A stretch of 12,353 bases of DNA from Lachnospiraceae bacterium (GTDB lineage: Bacteria > Bacillota > Clostridia > Lachnospirales > Lachnospiraceae): positions 1 through 12,353 of the forward strand of contig CAAFTS010000031.1 of NCBI GenBank assembly GCA_900765975.1, written 5' to 3'. Positions 7,355 to 12,353 of the stretch are shown here, in pieces. Both the position numbers and the translations under genes were made by a program. The notes under the pieces were generated by a model. It saw only the letters and a program-made list of their open reading frames with translations. It searched no databases and had not been told where the DNA came from. Positions within the stretch are counted from its first letter, which is position 1. Every line of letters starts with the position of its first letter.

Positions 7355-8779
7355 TTAACGTTTCCTTTTTATCCTGATCCTGCTAATCGTCGCAGCTTCT
7401 GTTTCCATCGTTCCATCTAAAAATTCCACTTCATACGGAAATTCACCGCTGCCGGAATAAATAATACTGGCGGCCAGCATCATCGCATCGTCTCTGGACT
7501 TAATCATTGTCTCGTCCGGTATCACACTTTCTCTGTCCATGAATAATTTATCAAAATAATCTGTCGCCTGCTTTACTCCATACCGGTCCGGGTACTCATA
7601 CAAAAGTTCTCTTGTCAGCCTTGCCTTATCTTCCTCTGATAAGGAGCTGATCACAATCGCGCCGCTCTTTGTATTTGGCCTGCGTTTCTTTCTGCGCTCA
7701 ATGGATTTCCTGCCGACATACTTATAGGACTGCAGACCAAAGCATTTCGAGACAGCCTGCAAAACTGCTTTCTTCTCATCTGCCTCCAAATCCTTAATGG
7801 TCATCAGCAAATCATTTAAATAGGTCTGCATATTGACACTGTTACTTAACACCATAAGGATTCTGGTTGAATAAAGACTGTAATAGTTATTGATTTTCTT
7901 ATCGATGAAATCCATCTCTTTTATATAATCATAGCTTATAAAACTTCTGACCTCAGAAAGCTGGCTGTCAACAATCTCACGGGCCTTGCTTTCCTCTACA
8001 TTGTTGAGGCTCTGATACTCCCTTATCATGTTCTCATACACTTCTGTTTTTATGATTTTCCGAAGCAGCCTCTCAATTTCTTCAATATATCCTGGAATCA
8101 GCCCGCCTTTCTTTATAAAGAAATAGTCATTGAAGAACGCCTCCATCATTTGGTCCTTGATAATGAACTGTCCCAGTTCATTTGTCTCGGTCATCTTAAT
8201 CACCATTCGCATGATAGCGCGAATACTGTCCTTCAGTATCAGAAGCTCATTCTTTAAATCCGACACACTGTCCACTGCCGGAACAAGAATATTGGAATAT
8301 GGCCTGTGGGTTCTGCCATGATCCACAATAAAAGCAGAGTGCAGCACATCATAAATGGAAAAAATATGGTTCGTAAGCGCCGCATGGTTATCACGGTTAA
8401 ATATCCTCTCAATGGCGTCAATCAGCTTTCTGCAATAAGGCGCTACCGTGGCAATATTGTCACCATTTCTGCCGATCTCTCTTTCTGAAATCCAACCACA
8501 GTGTCTGAAATATCTTAAAATCGCACCCGCATTTTCCGTTTCTGATTTTTTACTGCTGATATTCTCGTCAGCATTCCCACTGTTATCTTCTTCTGCCACC
8601 TCATATTTACAATTTCTAAAATAAAGAATTAAAGTGTCTCTGGCGTCCGTCTCATAGAGAAGTGGCACAGACTTTGACTTCTCAATGAGCTGCAAAATAC
8701 ATTCATAATAGATTCTTTTATTTTTGCAACAAAGCGGATTGAAAAAATGTTCATACCCCTCATTATTAAAAAGTATCAT
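7355..8779 (-). CDS. jetA: JetA, Wadjet kleisin-like subunit
   Basis: The 474-residue product is the first gene of the operon. It has an N-terminal pattern (LFNNEGYEHFFNPLCCKNKR, residues 3-22) that I associate with the DUF5716/JetA family of Firmicutes. A low-complexity acidic insertion (about residues 60-85) is followed by a mostly helical body with coiled-coil character (about 220-345) and a basic C-terminal end (RIRIKRKR). In Wadjet complexes JetA acts as the kleisin linking the two SMC heads and holding JetB. The start is an ATG at 8777-8779 with GGAGGTG five bases upstream, the best ribosome binding site in the operon. The gene lies 41 bases after the hsdR remnant with no visible promoter between. 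With the DUF6063-like JetB, this suggests the Firmicute type often called Wadjet III. The subtype is less sure than the system. Confidence 0.85.
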   Translation of the reverse strand: MILFNNEGYEHFFNPLCCKNKRIYYECILQLIEKSKSVPLLYETDARDTLILYFRNCKYEVAEEDNSGNADENISSKKSETENAGAILRYFRHCGWISEREIGRNGDNIATVAPYCRKLIDAIERIFNRDNHAALTNHIFSIYDVLHSAFIVDHGRTHRPYSNILVPAVDSVSDLKNELLILKDSIRAIMRMVIKMTETNELGQFIIKDQMMEAFFNDYFFIKKGGLIPGYIEEIERLLRKIIKTEVYENMIREYQSLNNVEESKAREIVDSQLSEVRSFISYDYIKEMDFIDKKINNYYSLYSTRILMVLSNSVNMQTYLNDLLMTIKDLEADEKKAVLQAVSKCFGLQSYKYVGRKSIERRKKRRPNTKSGAIVISSLSEEDKARLTRELLYEYPDRYGVKQATDYFDKLFMDRESVIPDETMIKSRDDAMMLAASIIYSGSGEFPYEVEFLDGTMETEAATISRIRIKRKR

Positions 8780-8820
8780 GCTGCACCTCCTTCACTTATG
8801 TACGTTCAGTCTAATCCTAT

Positions 8821-9610
8821 TCAGTCCCTGGCAGTGCCGCCATATGGCGCCGGTTCTTCGGCTGCCATTGAGAATGGCTTTTCACTATGGAAACTGTAAA
8901 TATTTGATTTATGCTCATCTTCTTCAGCATCCATTACATGATCCGTCCACAATTCACATTGCAGCATTACCGTCTGAACTGCATCTTCCATCCCCTCCGG
9001 CGGATACCTGTGTTTTTTCAGAAGCTTTTTAATCAGCATACGCATTCTGGCACGTGCAGATTCTTTCTTCTGCCAGTCGATACTCCTATTCTTACGCAGT
9101 GTATCCGTCAATTCCTTGGTAATGGCTATCAGTTCGCTATTTTCATAAAAATCTTTGATTGCCTGTGGCTTTGTGAGCGCGTCATAGAATGCCAGCTCAT
9201 CTTCCGAAAGTCCCAGCTCATCGCCATCCTGCTTTGCTGCCGCAATCTGCCTGGCCAGATTCATTAATTCCTCAATGACCTGCTCGTTGGTAAGCAAACC
9301 ATTCAAATATGCATTCATCACCCTTTGGATGATTTCAGAAAATTTTTCCGATTTAACAACATTGGTTCTTCGATACACACTGATTTGCTCAGCAATCAGT
9401 TTTTTCAAAAGTTCAACCGCCAGGTTTCGTTCTTTCATGTTTGCGATTTCTTCAAGAAACTTCGGATCAAACAGAGAAAATTCCTGCTTTATGTAATGGG
9501 CTGTAAAAATCTCGTTCCAAATCCGGTGCATAAAGATACGTATAGCCCATATTGAGAAACAGCTCGATGACTGACTTCTTATAATCTGCTTCTGTATATA
9601 ATCCCGACAT
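8821..9610 (-). pseudogene. hsdR: Type I restriction endonuclease subunit HsdR, internally deleted and frameshifted
   Basis: The original start survives: ATG at 9608-9610, with AGGAGG nine bases upstream. It encodes 39 residues matching the HsdR N-terminus (MSGLYTEADYKKSV, then PDLERDFYSPL). Near 9494 the sequence jumps to the C-terminal domain. That part is read in a different frame from about 9500 down to the TGA at 8821-8823 (EFSLFDPKFLEEI, KSEKFSEIIQRVMNAYLNG, DWQKKESARARMRMLIKKLL), the DUF3387/EcoR124-type C-terminal region. The nuclease and DEAD-like helicase domains are absent, so roughly three quarters of a usual HsdR of about 1000 residues is lost. The surviving start frame stops after 47 residues. 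A GTTCC-GGT-GGAAC palindrome (9630-9642) lies just upstream of the ribosome binding site. The remnant cannot act in restriction. Its transcript may still run into jetA. Confidence 0.88.
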
Positions 9611-9672
9611 ATAGTAAAACCTCCTTTGCGTTCCGGTGGAACAGTTATTTTTGTAAATGAAAATTTAGCGCC

Positions 9673-9810
9673 TTAGATGGTTACATTGGAGACATCGATT
9701 TCGCCAGACATTAGCTTTGGTAATAGGGTATCCCTAAATGCTGCAAGTCGTTGATTCTCTATCGTATTAGTCAATATTGATTGATACATAGGTTCGACAA
9801 CTGAAAGAAA
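9673..9810 (-). pseudogene. hsdS: Type I restriction specificity subunit HsdS, 3' remnant cut by IS66
   Basis: Only the last 45 or so codons remain. Reading from the IS end: FLSVVEPMYQSILTNTIENQ, then LAAFRDTLLPKLMSGEIDVS, stopping at a TAA at 9673-9675. This is the strongly conserved C-terminal helix and tail of HsdS (RLAxLRDTLLPKLMSGEID). The IS66 right end abuts at 9811. The rest of hsdS, and presumably hsdM, should lie past the right edge of the window. The order hsdS then hsdR, with 62 bases between, is a usual type I operon order. Confidence 0.88.
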
Positions 9811-9835
9811 GTAAGCGTCAAATAAGACAGTGGAT
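9811..9835. repeat. IS66 right terminal inverted repeat
   Basis: The sequence starts GTAAGCGTCAAATAAGACAG at the exact point where HsdS homology stops. GTAA at the tip is characteristic of IS66 ends. The length of the repeat cannot be set without the partner end. Confidence 0.6.
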
Positions 9836-9837
9836 AG

Positions 9838-9877
9838 AAAAACCGTTAACTTTCTGCTATTCTTGCAGTTAGCGGTT
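9838..9877 (-). terminator. Intrinsic terminator of the IS66 operon
   Basis: Immediately at the tnpC stop, the minus strand has AACCGCTAACT (9867-9877) and AGTTAACGGTT (9841-9851), an 11-base stem with one G-U pair and a 15-base loop, followed by TTTTT then CTATCC. This would stop tnpC transcripts before the IS end. It would also block transcription from the old hsd promoter from reaching hsdR and jetA. Confidence 0.7.
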
Positions 9878-11426
9878 ATCGACACATTTTTTGAATGACT
9901 GGATTCCATGGGAGGTAGTCCTCCAAGTATTCCGGATACTGTAGGAATGCAGATCCTGGGATATCTCCAAGAATATACTGGATATATTTTCGCGGATTCA
10001 ATCCATTTACCCTGGCTGTTTCTATCAGTGTATAGATTCCGGCACTGGCGTCTGCTCCTTTGGGACTTCCTGAAAACAGCCAGTTTTTGCGCCCTATGGT
10101 AAATGGGCGGATGCTGTTTCCCGCCAGATTGTTTGAGATGGAACAGTTTCCATCCAAAAGATAATTCATCAAACCGTTTTTTTGATTGAAGGCATAGGTA
10201 AAGGCTTCCCCCAATTTCGGTTTTGGAAGGATCCCGGCAGATGCTGTTTCTGCCCACGACCAAAACGCCTCCAATACAGGTTTTTCCTGTATCAGACGCT
10301 CTTCTTTTCTTCCTTCCGGGGATAACACCTCCAGATTTTTTTCCAGCTCAAATAGGCGGTTGATGTACCGGATTGCCTGTGCCGGTATGGTTGCCTGCGG
10401 GCTATTGACATCTTTGGGGAGTGAATCTACAAAATATCTGCGAAGATGTGTCCAGCAGAAGCATTGGGTGATCCCCATTACTTTTTCATATCCCTTATAG
10501 GCATCCGTATGAATATATCCCGTATAGTCTTTCAGGAACTTCTGGGGGAATGTCCCGCTTCGGCCAGGCTGGTAATCAAACATCCGGATTGGATGACTGC
10601 TGCTTTTTATAGAACAGTACACCCACATGTAGGAGTCTGTCGTATTTTTTCTGCCCGGTTCTAAAAGTACCTGAACAGGCGTTTCGTCTATATGAAAGTA
10701 ATTCTGCTCCAGCAGCTTTTCCTTCAGAAGCCCGACGACAGGAGAAAGCCAATCACGGTAACTGGCAAGGATCCAGTTTGACATGGTGGCGCGACTTAAA
10801 GTAACTCCAAGGTCTGCCCATTCCTTTTCCTGACGATAAAGAGGTACGGCAAGCTCATACTTCTGATGGATAACCCAGGCTACCGTAGACGGGGACGCAT
10901 AGGAATGCTGAATGACAGGATAGGGCATGGGGGATTTCTCCATAAAGCCCGTCCCTTCTCTCCGACAGTTCCTGCATTCGAAAGTTTCACGGTAATAATC
11001 GATCACCCGGACTTTTGCCGGAATGAATTCTATTTCTGTACGTACGAATTCTTCACCGACAGAGACCAGAGGTGTTCCGCATTTCTCACAGAAGCGATCT
11101 TCCTCAGCAAGAGTACATAGTTTTTTTTCATGAGGGATGTCTTTCAGAAGCTCCTCACGCTGACCTTTGAATTTCCGGCGGCGATAAGAGGCAACATCCT
11201 TGAGATCAGGTTCCACTGCGAATGAGTCAGCAGAAGATTCCGCTTCATCAAAAAGAGACATCTGTCCCTCGATGCCAAGAGAGGATGTCTGCTCTGTGGA
11301 TCTGCCATAAAGTTTGCGGGTCAGGAAAGCAACCTTTTCCTGAAGAAGAAGGTTTTCTTTTTCCAGCTCTGTGATCCGTTTTTCTAATGCAGGGACCTGA
11401 TTTTCTGTGTGCATGATCTGTCGCAT
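9876..11426 (-). CDS. tnpC: IS66 transposase TnpC, probable catalytic Glu-to-Gly change
   Basis: The 516-residue product has the full IS66 transposase layout. There is an N-terminal coiled coil (about residues 10-42), a zinc-binding region (CEKC at 113-116 and CRNC at 151-154) and the DDE domain, with Asp247 in FHIDETPVQV and Asp308 in YIHTDAYKGY. A C-terminal IS66 tail (about 475-516) follows. In the conserved block usually read as NNxAExxIRPFxxGRKNW, this protein has SNNLAGNSIRPFTIGRKNW: residue 436 is Gly (codon GGA, 10119-10121) where the third acidic residue is expected. A single GAA to GGA change would explain it and would probably abolish transposition. Two starts are possible (ATG at 11424-11426 or 11412-11414). 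An AAGGA lies close to the first, and better spaced for the second. Confidence 0.93.
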   Translation of the reverse strand: MRQIMHTENQVPALEKRITELEKENLLLQEKVAFLTRKLYGRSTEQTSSLGIEGQMSLFDEAESSADSFAVEPDLKDVASYRRRKFKGQREELLKDIPHEKKLCTLAEEDRFCEKCGTPLVSVGEEFVRTEIEFIPAKVRVIDYYRETFECRNCRREGTGFMEKSPMPYPVIQHSYASPSTVAWVIHQKYELAVPLYRQEKEWADLGVTLSRATMSNWILASYRDWLSPVVGLLKEKLLEQNYFHIDETPVQVLLEPGRKNTTDSYMWVYCSIKSSSHPIRMFDYQPGRSGTFPQKFLKDYTGYIHTDAYKGYEKVMGITQCFCWTHLRRYFVDSLPKDVNSPQATIPAQAIRYINRLFELEKNLEVLSPEGRKEERLIQEKPVLEAFWSWAETASAGILPKPKLGEAFTYAFNQKNGLMNYLLDGNCSISNNLAGNSIRPFTIGRKNWLFSGSPKGADASAGIYTLIETARVNGLNPRKYIQYILGDIPGSAFLQYPEYLEDYLPWNPVIQKMCR

Positions 11427-11460
11427 CCTTTACTTTTCCGTGTTTCCAGTATAACACAAA

Positions 11461-11500
11461 AGTGTCAGAATCTCCAGTAAATACAGGAGATTCTGGCACT
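11461..11500 (-). promoter_or_regulatory. Strong hairpin between tnpB and tnpC
   Basis: A 15-base inverted repeat (AGTGTCAGAATCTCC at 11461-11475, GGAGATTCTGGCACT at 11486-11500) with one G-U-type mismatch and a 10-base loop overlaps the first base of the tnpB stop triplet. On the minus strand it is followed by TTTTGTG, like an attenuator or weak terminator. It would reduce the amount of tnpC message relative to tnpA and tnpB. A TGTTATACT, resembling an extended -10 element, follows but has no clear -35 partner. Confidence 0.65.
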
Positions 11501-11859
11501 TACAGGACACTTTTCGGTCTTAACTTTTTTACTGCTTTGGGTTGGTCGATACATAATCCTTCCAGAAGCCAGCGGAATTCCTGCTCCGAGATCTGTCGGA
11601 CTTCTTCCTGTGACCGTGGCCATTGAAACCGACCATTCTCCAAGCGCTTATAAAGCAGAACAAATCCATCTCCTTCCCAGACCAGGCCTTTGAATCGGTC
11701 AGTGCAGCATCCGCAGAAAAGAAACAGGACCTCCTTTTGAAAGGGATCCAGATGGAACTGTTCCTTTACTAACATCGCCAATCCATCAATTCCTTTGCGA
11801 AGATCACATTTTCCGCAGTAGATATAGATGGCCCGAAAGCCGGTGATCTCAGAGAGCAT
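11500..11859 (-). CDS. tnpB: IS66 accessory protein TnpB
   Basis: The 119-residue product matches the IS66 Orf2/TnpB family in length and sequence: an N-terminal IYIYCGKCDLRKGIDGLAML, a central FLFCGCCTDRFKGLVWEGDG and a Trp/Leu-rich C-terminal part. TnpB is required for IS66 transposition, but its biochemical role is not well defined. It is unrelated to the RNA-guided TnpB of IS605. The ATG at 11857-11859 lies inside the end of tnpA (11-base overlap), with GAGGTGAT about seven bases upstream. This overlap points to translational coupling. Confidence 0.93.
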   Translation of the reverse strand: MLSEITGFRAIYIYCGKCDLRKGIDGLAMLVKEQFHLDPFQKEVLFLFCGCCTDRFKGLVWEGDGFVLLYKRLENGRFQWPRSQEEVRQISEQEFRWLLEGLCIDQPKAVKKLRPKSVL

Positions 11860-12220
11860 GGAACATCACCTCTTTCAGAAAGGAAAGGATGTAATCCGGA
11901 GCATCACTGCTTACTTCCACAACTGTGTCACCATGGCGGATGCGAATCGCTATATTCGGAGCCGGAACTGCAGAAGCAACTGGTATCTGAGCAAAGGTTC
12001 CGGAAACAGGAGAATTGTTTTTGATGGAATTCGGTGTTTCGCAAACATCAAGTACTATTTTTCTCAGTCGGTTTAATCGATAATAATACACGGACTCCTG
12101 GATCGCGTTGGCAGCACACCATTCTTTGACGGTCAGGCCACTATCGTTACGCTGTTTAATCATTGCGGTCCAGCTTGCCGCACGAACCTGCATGTTCTTT
12201 TGTCTGGATATTCGAACCAA
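11849..12220 (-). CDS. tnpA: IS66 accessory protein TnpA
   Basis: The 123-residue product is the IS66 Orf1/TnpA type. A helix-turn-helix-like N-terminal region (about residues 13-54: SWTAMIKQRNDSGLTVKEWC, then YYYRLNRLRK) is followed by a Pro/Ala linker and a short C-terminal beta part (IAIRIRHGDTVVEVS). It probably binds the element ends or helps regulate. The chosen start is TTG (12218-12220), because IS66 TnpA proteins usually begin with a short basic stretch before the conserved QxW-like region. The ribosome binding site (GAGAT) is weak. An ATG nine codons further in has none. It is the first gene of the element. Confidence 0.88.
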   Translation of the reverse strand: MVRISRQKNMQVRAASWTAMIKQRNDSGLTVKEWCAANAIQESVYYYRLNRLRKIVLDVCETPNSIKNNSPVSGTFAQIPVASAVPAPNIAIRIRHGDTVVEVSSDAPDYILSFLKEVMFHAL

Positions 12221-12243
12221 TATATCTCTATATAAAATTCAAA

Positions 12244-12274
12244 ATGGTTCCGGGTGCATCGCACCAGGAACCAT
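12244..12274 (-). promoter_or_regulatory. Hairpin in the tnpA leader
   Basis: ATGGTTCCGGGTGC (12244-12257) and GCACCAGGAACCAT (12261-12274) form a 14-base stem with one mismatch and a three-base loop, 24 bases upstream of the tnpA start. There is no T run after it on the minus strand, only TTTTGAATTTTAT. IS elements often carry leader hairpins that block expression driven by outside promoters. That role is an inference here. The rest of 12221-12353 shows no gene, and the left IS end is not visible. Confidence 0.55.
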
Positions 12275-12353
12275 CAGACTGTCAAAGAACCCCTATTAAG
12301 TGATAAGTAAATAGAGATTCTTTTTCTGTATCATACTATTTTTATATCTGAAC

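Larger units (their letters stand above)
9811..12353 (-). mobile_element. IS66-family insertion sequence (left end outside the window)
   Basis: The element carries tnpA, tnpB and tnpC in standard IS66 order. Its right end begins GTAAGCGTCAAATAAG at 9811, the GTAA start typical of IS66 terminal repeats, and directly interrupts the hsdS frame. The adjacent eight bases GAAAGAAA (9803-9810) would be the target duplication. No matching inverted end (TGACGCTTAC on the plus strand) appears up to 12353, so the left end is probably a little beyond. A full IS66 of 2.5 to 2.8 kb would fit. Confidence 0.85.

Noticed and set aside
9673..10263. A 196-codon minus-strand frame running from within tnpC into hsdS
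   Set aside because: Only its last 45 or so codons (the HsdS tail) are real. The rest is an out-of-frame reading of tnpC and the IS end.
12280..12285. A TTGACA on the minus strand upstream of tnpA, resembling a -35 box
   Set aside because: At 17 bases spacing the -10 position reads GCGATG, inside the leader hairpin, so there is no acceptable -10.

Overview
This window looks like an accessory, defence-rich region of a gut-type Firmicute, most likely a Lachnospiraceae or related Clostridia member. I base this on the low-to-moderate GC, strong AGGAGG-type ribosome binding sites, the style of the IS66 element and the protein sequences. I ran no database search. Every gene I can support is on the minus strand, so the biological order runs from high to low coordinates.

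Right part (about 9.8-12.35 kb): an IS66-family insertion sequence carrying tnpA, tnpB and tnpC. It has inserted into the 3' end of a type I restriction specificity gene (hsdS), leaving only its last 45 or so codons at 9673-9810. The tnpC product has Gly where the family's third catalytic acid (Glu) is expected, so this copy may be unable to move itself. The outer left end of the element is not visible and probably lies just past the window. Next comes hsdR, which keeps its ribosome binding site, its first 39 codons and about 225 C-terminal codons. The whole middle (nuclease and helicase motor) is missing, and the two remnants are in different frames. The restriction system is therefore dead.

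Centre (2.16-8.78 kb): a complete, tightly packed four-gene operon, jetA-jetB-jetC-jetD. It encodes a Wadjet-type SMC complex: kleisin-like JetA, KITE-like JetB, SMC ATPase JetC with Walker A, signature and Walker B, and TOPRIM-type nuclease JetD. Known Wadjet systems extrude DNA loops and cleave small circular DNA, protecting against plasmids. All four genes are open, their junctions are TAAATG, ATGA and TAG-TC-TTG, and the key residues are present. The operon starts 41 bases after the dead hsdR with no obvious promoter of its own.

Left junction (about 1.72-2.16 kb): no intact gene. It holds a short fragment resembling the zinc ribbon of a large serine recombinase. This is fused to a peptide resembling the C-terminal tail of the RlmD/RumA 23S rRNA uracil methyltransferase, a known 3'-end integration target, and is followed by a terminator hairpin. 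I read it as a decayed attachment site of an integrative element. Three imperfect 19-base direct repeats lie just upstream of the next gene.

Left part (1-1.72 kb): an unrecognised 303-residue protein, followed after 42 bases by a pentapeptide-repeat protein. The pentapeptide gene appears to carry a one-base shift in a run of seven A residues: removing one A joins a basic 40-residue N-terminus, with a good start and ribosome binding site, to the repeat domain.

Overall this is a layered defence island at a probable integration hotspot: an old restriction system broken by deletion and transposition, an intact anti-plasmid Wadjet operon, and a small uncharacterised gene pair.
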